Assembly: GCF_937616625.2 (NCBI RefSeq)
Contig: NC_065570.1
Coordinates: forward strand, 20,360,046-20,424,045
Direction of reading: 5' to 3'
DNA: 64,000 nucleotides
DNA from: Mercurialis annua
Lineage: Eukaryota; Streptophyta; Magnoliopsida; Malpighiales; Euphorbiaceae
The notes under the pieces are model-generated. The model worked only from the letters and a program-made list of their open reading frames with translations. It was not told the DNA's origin and did no database searches. The translations under genes and the position numbers were made by a program. Positions 1 through 12,700 of the stretch are shown piece by piece; positions within the stretch are counted from its first letter, which is position 1; the number at the start of each line of letters is the position of its first letter.

Positions 1-1645
1 TGGTTTCTGAAAATAAGATTTTAGTTGCTGCCTAGGTTTTGAATCAAGCGGTTTCATTGAATTCGCGTATTCGATTCGTTGGAGCATTTTCATCACGTTT
101 TTGGTTGTTTGGAGTATTATTATGATTATGGATATGTGTTAGGAGGTCGGAAACACATTGAGAACACGTCGGTATCGTATTTGGAGTCGGAAAATACATC
201 CTCACGACGTGAGGGCAAGCCTCACGACGTGAGGAGACTCCTCACGACGTGAGGAAGGCTTGGCAAGGTATGCCAAGCCTGTTTTAAAGTAGGAATGGTG
301 TTCCGAAGTCCGACGCGAAGTGTTTCCACTTGATTTTTACTTACGGACTCCGAAAACGTGAAACTTGGACTTAGAACATAGAGAATGTGGTTAGGATGTT
401 GATACTAAGTTTACGCTTATGAACGTGTGACTTGAATAGGTAATTGATATATCGACAAGCTACCGGACCGACGAGCTGGAATAGATACGAGATCGAACGA
501 CGCGTGGAGCTTACGTTTACGTGATTATAATAATGCAATTTTGGGATAGCGGTCACTGTGAGTTGTATTTACTTTCGTGTATTATATATTAAAATTATTT
601 TATACTGCTTTATATGCATCGCATGTTTTATGATTCGATTGAAATGTTATTTGTTTTTATTAAGTTTTCATATACGAGAACTAGTATGCGATCCAAAGAA
701 ACTAGCTACCTATTGGGTGTCAATAGGCTGTGTGATCACCAGTATCGAGTCAGTCTAGTATGTTTGCATTGAGAAATGACTTGACACAGCTGGGAGCTGT
801 TGATGAATATGAAATTTACGATTGGGTATATGATTTTGATACGAGAGTGAACTCGGCTACGGTGTAGCCTGGAAGTCCCCGTATCTAGTGGCTGGGCCAC
901 CAGCGAGTTGGACTCGCAATTGATATTTACGATTGGGTTGAATGATATATGATTATTCGAGAGATGTGTCGCATGCTAGGATATTAGTTTCACACGGATC
1001 AAATACATGTTTATATGTTTTATATTAATATTTTCTTGAGATGCGATGCTATGTTTTTATATTAATACTGTTAGTAAATGTCAACTCACTCAGTATTTCC
1101 CCAAATACTGACCCCTCACCATTGTTGTTTTCAGGTTATCGGAGTCGGATCAGACAGACCATCTTCTTTGTGTTGGAAGTCTTCTGACTTGCACAAAATA
1201 CGAGTCCTTAGAGCTGCAGTAGTCAGTAGGTGTCAAAACATGTTTTATGATTTGATTTCAAACGGTATTTAAAATGTGAACTCTGATATAAATTTTATAA
1301 GTAAGTTGTTTAAAAAGATGGCGTTTAATCCGTTTGAATTTGATACCAATTTCCGTGAGTGGAATTGGTTATGTTTGTGATCAGAAACAGGGCGGTGCTG
1401 GATATGAGATATCGCTCGGTAAGACCCTGGTTTCTAAGAATTGTTTCACGAATGTTTCCAGAAAAGGAATGCGATATTTTAATAATTGAATTATATTATT
1501 TAAAGAAAATTTCTGATAAAGTATTATATATAATAATATGTTTTAATCGCGAAAAATTTTAACGGTTTTAGGCTTGCTACGGGTTTCGGAGCAACCACTC
1601 CCATTCCCTAGCGCCGGTCTAGGCTCAATAATTTGGGTCGTGACA
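1..1645 (+). repeat. 5' LTR, truncated by window edge
   Basis: It is nearly identical to 7041-8727. It ends in TGACA immediately before a spacer and a tRNA-Met PBS, which fixes the 3' border at 1645. It carries three copies of a 15-bp palindrome at 200-254, where the 3' LTR carries five. Short open frames at 371-556, 558-758, 1078-1272 and 1359-1562 recur in the other LTR because the DNA is duplicated, not because they are genes. Confidence 0.95.
200..254 (+). repeat. Palindrome array, 3 copies (5' LTR)
   Basis: Three copies of CCTCACGACGTGAGG start at 200, 220 and 240. Each has 7-bp perfect inverted arms around a central A, in a 20-bp unit. Each holds an ACGTG core like those bound by plant bZIP/bHLH factors, and each could form an RNA hairpin. 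No function is shown. Confidence 0.9.
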
Positions 1646-1649
1646 ATTG

Positions 1650-1661
1650 TGGTATCAGAGC
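1650..1661 (+). other. Primer binding site (initiator tRNA-Met type)
   Basis: TGGTATCAGAGC lies 4 bases after the LTR end. This is the classical plant retrotransposon PBS complementary to the 3' end of initiator tRNA-Met. It is where minus-strand DNA synthesis starts. Confidence 0.93.
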
Positions 1662-4600
1662 AGTTGGTCCAGTTACCTCTGCTAATTTGTGTTTTGTCAG
1701 TTAAGTCACCTAGGAACTACTGCAACTTTAGAGTTGAGGTTTGTCTGATCCAAGTTGTTAGTGTGATTTTCTTTATGATCAGTATGACATGATTGTGATT
1801 TGATGTCATATATATGTGTGCTTAGCATCAGATAATGCGAAAAATGCTATTGAATTCGATCGATCGAAACTTTGGGAAGAGTATGAAGAAGGAATGCAAA
1901 GTGGCAGAAGTTGAAGAACTTTCTGGATACAGAGTTTAAAGGTCTAGAGAACTTACAAAACTCGAAGTTTATAACTTTTTGTAAAAGTGTTTGTTTAGAT
2001 AATTTTGAAAGCATAATTGTGCCTAGACCCGATATAGAGATGTATGATTGCCACGACATTGATAGAAGTGCATCACTACATACATTATTAATGAAAAGAA
2101 CAATAAATGAATACATGCATTAATAGTACATGCATCATATGCATTATGCTCAGACGAAAAGGTGAGTTGTGGCAACTCTTTGGGGATGAGAGACGTCATC
2201 ACCCTAGTGCACAATTTTGCTAAGGTTTAAATGGAGTTTTGATTTAAATCTCGAAATGAGATGTTTTATTTGAAAAAGTATTCAAAGAGTTTTGTTTTTA
2301 TGTAAGTATACCTAGACCAGAACTCTGTGAAGGAAGTGAAGTGCTCGCGAGCAAGCTGCGATCAAGGCCACGAGAAAATGAATACGTATAATTACGAGAA
2401 CATAGAAGTTATGCTTCTAGGAAATGAACTTACCCTTGGTTAAACAGGCTAGTATACGACTAGAATGGTAGATATGTTCGGATAGTAAAGCATATCCGAT
2501 TAATAACGTATAAAACATGAATGTTATGTTTTGATACTCTTGATGTATGATTAAGTCCATGTGAGCGGAATGCTCGGAAGACTTAAGATATGATGCGTAA
2601 CCAAGGAAAATCTAGGAGACACGGATTTTCTTTGAACTCGGTCAACATAGATGCTTATAGGCATGATAGTAATATGCGTATAACATATTGAATGCGAGTA
2701 TATGTTTTGATAATTTGCCAAGTTTACGATGAGTTAAAACACTCAGAAGACTTGCAATAAGAGACGTGATCATAAAAGGCCGAAAGGAAGGAGATGTTCT
2801 TAAAGTCCAACGTACGTGGGCAATGATTAGTCGTGATGATTAGTAAGGGTTATATTTTAAGGAATGTATCAGTATTCCTTTAATATAATCGTTATACTAT
2901 AAATAGAAAACTATGCGAACGTGTGCTGTTGCACAGCAAGTATATGAGGTGCGAGAAGGAGATCGGGGTAACAAAAGCGAATACAACCTAGTCCAATTGG
3001 CTAGTAAAGTCGAACATAGAAATCGACTCATAGCTTACATTTTAGGAATGAAAGATTATCTATATGGAAGGATAATGTGAGCTTTGCGCGATATTGAAAA
3101 ATCGCCAAGTTTAGTAAAAACCAAGATAACTTTTGATTGGACCGTCAGATTGAGTTAATATTAGAAAATGATATTCCTAAGACGAACACTAGAGAGTTAA
3201 CCGTTATGATCATTAATCTAAGAATTTAAAAGATATTTTCATAAGAGTATTGATGATGAATATGTATGGATTAAAGTGGTGAACTAAGTAAACAGACGAC
3301 AAGAATGTAAAGTACGAAATCTGGAGTTGAATGGTTTAAAGTGTAAGACTTGGGTTTTCTAAGTACAGCCAACATAAACCCCGTATAAGAATGGATAATA
3401 AAGATATACGATAAGAAAGATCAAAAGATGAACGAGAAGTGTTGCAATAGGTGAGTTAGAAATTGGAACTTCCACCATAAGACTACGATTATAGAGTGGA
3501 TGAAAAGATTAGGGAAAGCGTAAGTGTGATAGATGTACGCGAAGCAAGGGATCTTAAGTTTCAAGCTGGCTAATGATGAACAGAGTGCATAGTGCAATTG
3601 ATGTAGAAGATTAATAGTAATCTTTAAAAAGTTAGATGCATTATGTAGCATCGAACTTATCGAACATATGAACGAAGTTGTGTGCATCGAGATACATGAA
3701 AGAATGTGAGAAGGGACTCAATATCGAAATTGGGCTATATGAAGAAAGTACGAATAATCTGTGTATATCGCAAAGAATCCGATAAGAGTGATCGAGGAAA
3801 GGAGAAGATAAAGTCACATGAAGAGTTGACAAGAAGATTAGATGAACCAAACTTTATGTAGTCGTTATACATAAAGATAAAGATAGATAAAGATGACACA
3901 AGTATGTGATCGACATTACTGACAGTCATGACGTCAATGCAATTGTAATAAGACGATACGTATGCGATCGAGAATGCACTACGTCGAGAGATTCAGCCCG
4001 AGTAGGTTACAACTCTCCATTTGTGATCAATGATGCGAATGCTAAAGGAAAGAGCACACGATGTACGAGACGCGATGAAGGGTAATGCAACGAATACAAT
4101 AGAAAATGATTGAGAAGCATGGTAAAAGCATGAAAGTAGAATACGAAGAAGGTACCATGGGATGATAGCATTAAGACTATTAATCCTACTGGTTAATTAA
4201 GAACAAGAAGTCAAGAAAGAAACATGAAGAAATATATCTATGGTATAGATATAAGAAATAAGTAGCGGGTGGAAAATAACGCGACTGTGGATAGTAAGGA
4301 GTAAACCTCACACTACGATATGGACAAGCATAATAGATATGAGAAAGAGTTAGATTATCACGACAAGTATTAAAAGCACTTTTGAAGATCGAAGGACGAT
4401 TGATGTCAAGAAGACGCTAACGGAAAGAAGAGCATAGTTAAGATGAATAAGTAATTAAAGACAAGTATAACCTAAAGGTTACTACGGAAGTTAAATATTA
4501 AAGTTCCAAAAGATGGATTAAAACAAAGCGATTGGTGAGAAACTCACTAAGAGAAGAATTAATATCTAAAGAAGATTGATATAAGAAGAATATAAAGTGC

Positions 4601-5853
4601 CAAATATGGCAATAAGGATTTGAATATCGAAATGATCATAAGGATCAGTATGGTATGAACATCGTAAACAATGTTTACGTTCATAATACGTATAAGCAAA
4701 GAACTTCGCAAAAAGTGCAGAGAGAAATTGGATAAGTAAGAGAGTGGATTGACGAATTGGAAGATTAGTGAAAGATATATGCGATAAATGGGGATGATGA
4801 CAGTGATGACACTGTCAAAAGCAACACACAACGACAAGAGTTGAAAGAATTAATGATTTTCATTAGAAGTGAGTAAACGAGATACACCAAATAGATCAAG
4901 AGTGGAGCTCCAATATGACGACAATTGTTGTCCCCCTAGTACAAAGATCGTATGCATAACAGCCACGCTTGAACCAAGAAGGTTCACACAAAGATTAAAC
5001 ATCTCTTTCTTATGGGATATCAAGCAGTAATGTGCAAGTGTCTGTGGTATAAAGAAACATCACGTAAGACTAACAATCTTTAAAAGATGTTAGCAATAAT
5101 CGTAAAGTAGAATAGAGGACGGGATAATAAAGACAGTTATCCAAGAATGTAAAGAATGAAAGATGAAACAGATTGATGAGAAGTAAAAAGAGGTAAGAAA
5201 TTTCAATGTTTAGTGCATCGCACTTAGGGAAAAGGAAGTAAGTCAACGAGGATACGACAAAGGAAGTAGTACGTAAGGTACAAGAACATAAAAAGAAGAA
5301 GATCAAGTAAGTCCTTGCAGGGAAAGCAAAGACATTATACGGATGCATCATGAGAAATATCTCATATACGACAGTTGATAAACGACAATAGTAAAGGATG
5401 AAGTTGCATAAGATAAGTATATAAGATATACAAGGATAGCGGATGATGGGATTAAGTTCCCAACACCACGACGTATAGAAATCAGACAACAATAATAATA
5501 ATACGAAAGAGACTACGCAAGTAGCGAAGCACGGATCATTTGAGTGTTTACATCACTCAACAAGGAACGGATGAAAGTGTCATGTATATAAGATCGAAGC
5601 GAAGAGATTAAAGATAAGGGATCACGAGGCATCAAAATACACCTGACATCACATTAGAAGAAGGTGGTAACATGAAGATCGTCAATGATGAATGACGTTA
5701 TTGTACAAGAAGTACATAACTGAAATGATAATTTCACGCACCAATAGGCGTCGTGAAATGAACACGGTGTACCTATCATGAAGGGAATTCAAGATGTTAA
5801 GAGTTTAAAATAAGTCAAGAAAAGTATATGAAAATTCGAGGACGAATTTTTAT

Positions 5854-5866
5854 AAGGGGGGAAGAA
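5854..5866 (+). other. Polypurine tract
   Basis: AAGGGGGGAAGAA sits directly before the TGTAATACCCC start of the 3' LTR. It is the expected primer for plus-strand synthesis and fixes the LTR start at 5867. Confidence 0.93.
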
Positions 5867-6863
5867 TGTAATACCCCAAAATAATTAATTAGCTAATTGG
5901 ACCACGTGTCCAGTTTGGATTCGCCGGAGTGGCGATATCAGAAAGATTTCTGATAAAGATTAAAATGCATAATGTTAGTAGGTCGGTTTCGGGAAGTTAA
6001 CGACGAAGTTATTTATATCATATGACAGTTGTAAAGTTAGAATTGGAATTGAAAGGAAAAGTGTTAAGAAAAGCCCAAAATAAAGTATAGGGACCAAAGT
6101 GGTAATTTAGCCACTTTGAGATAAAAATGGAAATTATCTCACCAAGGTCCGCGAATGTTTTATAATATATGTGGTAAAAGTTTCGGATCAATCGGAGACC
6201 TTTTAAAATTTGGACGCGGATGCGTTTTGGGCTAAATTGCAAAGTTTGAAAAGTTTAAGGCCTAAAGTACAAATTAGCCAATTAAAGCTCGAGAATAGCA
6301 ATTAAAAGATTATTGACGGAAAATAATAATTTTGAGTTAGTATTATTTATATGAATATAAATAATACGAAAGTAATCGAGTTAAAAGGATAATTTAACCA
6401 TTTGGTTAAATTAGAAAGTTTAAATGAGAAATGGTTTGAGTTAAAGAGTTAAAGGACCAAAATGGCTAATTATCCAAATACATATAACATGAATAAGAAG
6501 AAGAAGAACGAAGATCAGAGAAAGAATGAAAGTGGCGAGGGTTTTTCGACGATAAACTTCGATCCGTCACCGCTTCGCCGTTTCTCGTCCGAATCGAGTG
6601 ATTCTCGCGCCGTTGGAATGAGGATTCAATTCTCTATCAACTCCATGCTTCAAAACAAGGTAATATTGTTGTTTTGATTCCTGAAATTGAAGGTTTAAGG
6701 ACTGTTACGTTGCGATCGAATCGTATCAACCGTAATCGCGTAGTTTTTGACGTCTTTGATGATTATTAAGTTGAGTTTTATGATGTATTGATGTAGGAGC
6801 ATGTCGGAATGAGTTTGGGGTGTCGGAAGCATGTCGGGATGAGTATTGGAGCTGATTAAGGGT

Positions 6864-6900
6864 GTCTCACGACGTGAGACAATGTCTCACGACGTGAGAC
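6864..6900 (+). repeat. Palindrome pair in 3' LTR
   Basis: Two 17-bp copies of GTCTCACGACGTGAGAC (6864-6880 and 6884-6900) in a 20-bp unit. The core TCACGACGTGA matches the larger array 340 bp downstream, but the outer arm bases differ (GTC/GAC versus CC/GG) and remain self-complementary. Confidence 0.88.
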
Positions 6901-7239
6901 ACAAACTTGCAAAATGAGCGAACTTGCAATCAGCGTAATTTCTTCGTTCGGATTCGGAATTGAACGATTCTCGTTGCGTTGGAAAGAGGAGAGGATTTTC
7001 TATCATCCTAGAGCATCAAATCAATGTAAGAATCAATGTTTGGTTTCTGAAAATAAGATTTTAGTTGCTGCCTAGGTTTTGAATCAAGCGGTTTCATTGA
7101 ATTCGCGTATTCGATTCGTTTGAGCATTTTCATCACGTTTTTGGTTGTTTGGAGTATTATTATGATTATGGATATGTGTTAGGAGGTCGGAAACACATTG
7201 AGAAAACGTCGGTATCGTATTTGGAGTCGGAAAATACAT

Positions 7240-7336
7240 CCTCACGACGTGAGGATGCTCCCTCACGACGTGAGGATGCTCCCTCACGACGTGAGGGCAA
7301 GCCTCACGACGTGAGGAGACTCCTCACGACGTGAGG
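7240..7336 (+). repeat. Palindrome array, 5 copies (3' LTR)
   Basis: CCTCACGACGTGAGG copies start at 7240, 7261, 7282, 7302 and 7322. Units are 21, 21, 20 and 20 bp. Relative to the 5' LTR (200-254) there are two extra 21-bp units, which accounts exactly for the 42-bp length difference between the LTRs. Confidence 0.92.
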
Positions 7337-9620
7337 AAGGCTTGGCAAGGTATGCCAAGCCTGTTTTAAAGTAGGAATGGTGTTCCGAGGTCCGACGCGA
7401 AGTGTTTCCACTTGATTTTTACTTACGGACTCCGAAAACGTGAAACTTGGACTTAGAACATAGAGAATGTGGTTAGGATGTTGATACTAAGTTTACGTTT
7501 ATGAACGTGTGACTTGAATAGGTAATTGATATATCGACAAGCTACCGGACCGACGAGCTGGAATAGATACGAGATCGAACGACGCGTGGAGCTTACGTTT
7601 ACGTGATTATAATAATGCAATTTTGGGATAGCGGTCACTGTGAGTTGTATTTACTTTCGTGTATTATATATTAAAATTATTTTATACTGCTTTATATGCA
7701 TCGCATGTTTTATGATTCGATTGAAATGTTATTTGTTTTTATTAAGTTTTCATATACGAGAACTAGTATGCGATCCAAAGAAACTAGCTACCTATTGGGT
7801 GTCAATAGGCTGTGTGATCACCAGTATCGAGTCAGTCTAGTATGTTTGCATTGAGAAATGACTTGACACAGCTGGGAGCTGTTGATGAATATGAAATTTA
7901 CGATTGGGTATATGATTTTGATACGAGAGTGAACTCGGCTACGGTGTAGCCTGGAAGTCCCCGTATCTAGTGGCTGGGCCACCAGCGAGTTGGACTCGCA
8001 ATTGATATTTACGATTGGGTTGAATGATATATGATTATTCGAGAGATGTGTCGCATGCTAGGATATTAGTTTCACACGGATCAAATACATGTTTATATGT
8101 TTTATATTAATATTTTCTTGAGATGCGATGCTATGTTTTTATATTAATACTGTTAGTAAATGTCAACTCACTCAGTATTTCCCCAAATACTGACCCCTCA
8201 CCATTGTTGTTTTCAGGTTATCGGAGTCGGATCAGACAGACCATCTTCTTTGTGTTGGAAGTCTTCTGACTTGCACAAAATACGAGTCCTTAGAGCTGCA
8301 GTAGTCAGTAGGTGTCAAAACATGTTTTATGATTTGATTTCAAACGGTATTTAAAATGTGAACTCTGATATAAATTTTATAAGTAAGTTGTTTAAAAAGA
8401 TGGCGTTTAATCCGTTTGAATTTGATACCAATTTCCGTGAGTGGAATTGGTTATGTTTGTGATCAGAAACAGGGCGGTGCTGGATATGAGATATCGCTCG
8501 GTAAGACCCTGGTTTCTAAGAATTGTTTCACGAATGTTTCCAGAAAAGGAATGCGATATTTTAATAATTGAATTATATTATTTAAAGAAAATTTCTGATA
8601 AAGTATTATATATAATAATATGTTTTAATCGCGAAAATTTTTAACGGTTTTAGGCTTGCTACGGGTTTCGGAGCAACCACTCCCATTCCCTAGCGCCGGT
8701 CTAGGCTCAATAATTTGGGTCGTGACAGAAATAAATCCAAGAGTTTGACCTTTTAAGCAATTTAAGCCAAATATTTTCAAACGTTACGAAACAAATCCAA
8801 AAGTTTCACCTTTTTAGCGATTTAAGCCGAACGTTTACAAACGTTACGAAACGAAACGAAACAATTAACCCTTTTAGCAATTTAAGCCAAACGTTTACTA
8901 ACTTTACGAAACAAATCCAAATATTTCTCCATTTTAGCGATTTAACCCAAACGTTTAAAACGTAATGAAAGAAATCTAAGCATTTCACCTAGCGATTTAT
9001 GCCAAACGTTTACAAACGCTACGAAACAAATCCAAACATTTCCCGTTTTAGCGGTTGAAGCCAAACGTTTACAAACGTTACGAAAAAATCCAAATGTTTC
9101 ACCTTTTTAGCGATTTAAGACAAACGTTTAAAAAGGCTAGGAAACAAATCAAAACGTTTCCCCTTTTTAGTGATTTAAACGAAACGTTTAGAAAGGCTGC
9201 GAAACAAATCCAAATGTTTCACGTTTTTTGCAATTTATGCCAAACGTTTACAAAAGTTACGAAACAAATCCAAGCGTTTCCCCTTTTTAGCAATTTAAGC
9301 CAAACGTTTACTAACGTTACAAAATAAAGCCAAGCGTTTCACCTTTTTAGCAATTTAAGCCAATGGTTTACAAATGTTACGAAACAAATCCAAACTTTTC
9401 ACAGTTTTAGCGATTTAAGCCAAACATTTACAAACGTTACGAAACAAATTCAAACGTTTTACCTTTTTAGCAATTTAAGCCAAATATTTACAAACGTTAC
9501 AAAACAAAACCAAACGTTTCACCTTTTTAGCAATATAAGCCAAACGATTACAAACGTTATGAAACAAATCCAAACGTTTCCCCTTTTAGCGATTTAAGCC
9601 AAACATTTATTAACGATACG

Positions 9621-9705
9621 GCTTAAATCGCTAAAAAGGTGAAACGTTTGGATTTGTTTCGTAACATTTTAAACGTTTGGTTTTGTTTCGTAAAGTTTGT
9701 AAACA
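9621..9705 (-). repeat. Inverted satellite segment
   Basis: From GGCTTAAATCGC onward the sequence reads as the reverse complement of the monomer for about 85 bp (more than one monomer), then returns to + orientation at AAACAAATCC near 9703. The left junction directly abuts AACGATAC. Confidence 0.85.
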
Positions 9706-12700
9706 AATCCAAGCGTTTAACCTTTTTAGCAATTTAAGCCAAACGTTTACAAACGTTACGAAACAAATTCAAGCGTTTCACCTTTTTAGCAATTTAAGTC
9801 AAACATTTACAAACGTTACGAAACAAATCCAAACGTTTCACCTTTTATCGATTTAAGCCAAACGTTTACAAACGTTGTGAAACAAATCCAAACGTTTCCC
9901 CTTTTTCGCGATTTAAGCGAAACATTTAAAAAGGTTAGGAAACAAATCCAAATGTTTCACCTTTTTATCAATTTAAACCAAACATTTACAAACGTTATGA
10001 AACAAATCCAAGCGCTTCACCTTTTTAGCAATTTAAGCTAAACGTTTACAAACGTTACGCAATAAATCCAAGTGTTTCACCCTTTTAGCAATTTAAGCCA
10101 AACGTTTACAACACATACGAAACAAATCCAAATGTTTCACCTTATTAGCGATATAAGCCAAACGTTAACAAATGTTACGAAACAAATCCAAATGTTTCAC
10201 CTTTTTAGCTATATAAGCCAAACGTTTATAAATGTTACAAAATAAATCCAAACGTTGAACCTTTTTAGCGATTTAAGCCAAACGTTTACAAAGGTTACGA
10301 AACAAATCCAAATGTTTCACGTTTTTAGCAATATATGTCAAACGTTTACAAACGTTACGAAACAAATCCAAGCGTTTCACCTTTTTAGCAATTTAAGACA
10401 AACGTTAACAAACGTTACGAAACAAATCCAAGCGTTTCACCTTTTTAGCAATTTAAGCCAAACGTTTGCAAACCTTACGAAACAAATCCAAATGTTTCAC
10501 CTTTTTAGCGATTTAAGCCAAACGTTTACAAACGTTGCGAAACAAATCCAAGTGTTTCACCTTTTTAGCAATTTAAGCCAAACATTTACAAACGTTACGA
10601 AACAAATCCAAGCATTTCACCTTTTTAGCAATTTAAGCCAAACGTTTACAAACGTTACGAAACAAATCCAAGCGTTTCACCTTTTTAGCAATTTAAGCCA
10701 AACGTTTACAAACGTTACGAAACAAATCCAAACGTTTCACCTTTTTAACAATTTAAGCCAAATATTTACAAATTTTACCGAATAAAATCCAAGCGTTTCA
10801 CCTTTTTAGCAATTTAAGCCAAACATTTACAAACGTTACGAAACAAATCCAAGTGTTTCATCTTTTTAGCAATTTAAGCCAAACGTTTACAAACGTTACG
10901 AAAGAAATCCAAGCGTTTCACCTTTTCAGCAATTTAAGCCAAACGTTTACAAACGTTACGAAACAAATCCAAACATTTCACCTTTTTAGCGATTTAAGCC
11001 AAACGTTTACAAACGTTACGAAACAAATCCAAACGTTTCACCTTTTTAGCGATATAAGCCAAACATTTAAAAAGGTTTGGAAACAAATCCAAATGTTTCA
11101 CCTTTTTAGCTATTTAAGCCAAACATTTACAAACTTACTAAACAAATCAAAGTGTTTCACCTTTTTAGCAATTTAAGCCAAATGTTTACAAACGTTACGA
11201 AATAAATCTAAGCGTTTCACCTTTTTAGCAATTTAAGCCAACCGTTTACAAACCTTGCGAAACAAATCCAAATGTTTCACCTTTTTAGCGATTTAAGCCA
11301 AACGTTTACAAACGTTACGAATCAAATTCAAATGTTTCCCCTTTTTAGCGATATTAGCCAAACATTTACAAATGTTACAAAACAAATCCAAACATTGAAC
11401 CTTTTTAGCGATTTAAGCCAAATGTTTACAAACGTTACGAAACAAATCAAATCGTGTATTTATAAAAAAAAAATCAAACCGTGCAACCTTTTTAGCTATT
11501 TATGCTAAACGTTTACAAACATCACGAAACAAATACAAACGTTTCTCCTTTTTAGAAATTTAAGCCAAACGTTTATACACGTTACAAATCAAATCCAAAC
11601 GTTTCACCTTTTTATCAATTTAAGCCCAACCTTTACGAATGGTACGGAAAAAAACCAGGCGTTTCGCCTTTATAACATTTTAAGCCAAACGTTTACAAAC
11701 GTTACGAAACAAATCCAAGCGTTCACCTTTTTAGTAATGTAAGCCAAACGTTTGAAAACATTCCGAAACAAATCCAAGCGCTTCACCTTTTTGATAATTT
11801 GAGCCAAACGTTTACAAAAGTTATGAAATAAATCCAAGAGTTTGACCTTTTTAGCAATTTAAGCCAAACGTTTTCAAACGTTACGAAACAAATCCAAAAG
11901 TTTCACCTTTTTAGCGATTTAAGCCGAACGTTTACAAACGTTACGAAACAAAACCAAACAATTCACCTTTTTAGCAATTTAAGCCAAACTTTTACAAACG
12001 TTACGAAACAAATCCAAATATTTCTCCATTTTAGCGATTTTAGCCAAACGTTTAAAACGTAATGAAAGAAATCTAAACATTTCACCTAGCGATTTATGCC
12101 AAACGTTTACAAACGCTACGAAACAAATCCAAACATTTCCCCTTTTAGTTGTTGAAGCCAAACGTTTACAAACGTTACGAAAAAAAATCCAAACGTTTCA
12201 CCTTTTCAGCGATTTAAGCCAAACATTTAAAAAGGTTAGGAAACAAATCCAAACGTTTCCCCTTTTTAGCGATTTAAGCCAAATGTTTAGAAAGGCTACG
12301 AAACAAATCCAAATGTTTCACGTTTTTTGCAATTTAAGCCAAACGTTTACAAACGTTACGAAACAAATCCAAGCGTTTAACCTTTTTAGCAATTTAAGCC
12401 AAACGTTTACAAAGGTTCTGAAACAAATCCAGCATTTCCCATTTTTAGGAATTTAAGCCAAACGTTTACAAACGTTACAAAAAAATCCAAGCGTTTCACC
12501 TTTTTAGTAATTTAAGCCAAAAGTTTACAAACGCTACGAAACAAATCCAAATGTTTCACCTTTTTAGCGATTTAAGTCGAACGTTTACAAACATTACGAA
12601 ACATAACCAAACATTTCACCTTGTTTGCAATTTAAGCCAAACGTTTACAAACGTTACGAAACAAATCTAAACGTTTCCCCTTTTTAGCTATTTAAGGCAA

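Larger units (their letters stand above)
1646..5866 (+). other. Internal region without recognisable coding capacity
   Basis: About 4.2 kb lie between PBS and LTR. No open frame reaches 150 codons (longest 140, antisense at 5070-5492), and I recognise no gag zinc knuckle, protease, reverse transcriptase, RNase H or integrase motif in any frame. The sense strand is visibly rich in A and G. Only the last ~35 bases (5831-5866) look like the end of a gypsy pol frame followed by the PPT. With nearly identical LTRs, this structure resembles a large retrotransposon derivative moved by proteins from a partner element. The alternative, a once-coding region that decayed, fits poorly with such young LTRs. 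Confidence 0.72.
1..8727 (+). mobile_element. Young LTR retrotransposon, gypsy-type, apparently non-autonomous (5' end off window)
   Basis: Order seen on the + strand: partial 5' LTR (1-1645), PBS (1650-1661), internal region (1646-5866), purine-rich PPT (5854-5866) and full 3' LTR (5867-8727), the latter with TG...CA ends. Base 1 corresponds to 7041, so about 1,174 bp of the 5' LTR lies left of the window. By eye the two LTRs differ by only about 5 substitutions plus one 42-bp indel over ~1,645 aligned bases, so the insertion is recent. The sequence just before the PPT (5831-5850, aattcgaggacgaatttt) resembles the pol tail common in plant Ty3/gypsy elements. That is the main basis for calling it gypsy. 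The 3' LTR abuts satellite, so the element probably sits in the array. The predicted target duplication GAAAT (8728-8732) cannot be checked on the left side. Confidence 0.9.
5867..8727 (+). repeat. 3' LTR, complete, 2,861 bp
   Basis: It starts TGTAATACCCC after the PPT and ends GTGACA where satellite resumes at 8728. It contains two palindrome clusters (6864-6900 and 7240-7336). The terminal ~80 bp, with the motif CCCTAGCGCCGGT and a GGGT.GTGACA end, is shared with the LTRs at 37761-42356, 47233-48923 and 54350-56541, so these form a related superfamily. The interior also matches 54350-56541 in reverse. Confidence 0.95.

Noticed and set aside
371..1562. Small open frames (371-556, 558-758, 1078-1272, 1359-1562) duplicated at 7453-8644
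   Set aside because: They recur only because both copies are LTRs of the same element. They are short and show no known domain.
1650..1661. tRNA-like sequence TGGTATCAGAGC
   Set aside because: Only the 12-base PBS is present; no cloverleaf follows, so it is not a tRNA gene.
5070..5492. 140-residue antisense frame in the element interior
   Set aside because: It is hydrophobic because the sense strand is purine-rich (its complement encodes Phe/Leu/Tyr). It has no domain and no supporting signals.
10255..11508. Long open frames with a 20-residue repeat (TFTNVTKQIQTFHLFSDLSQ-like) as possible repeat proteins
   Set aside because: The monomer is 60 bp, so any stop-free frame stays open over several monomers. 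Similar fragments appear all over the array and also antisense, broken at random, with no promoter, start context or conservation pattern of a gene.
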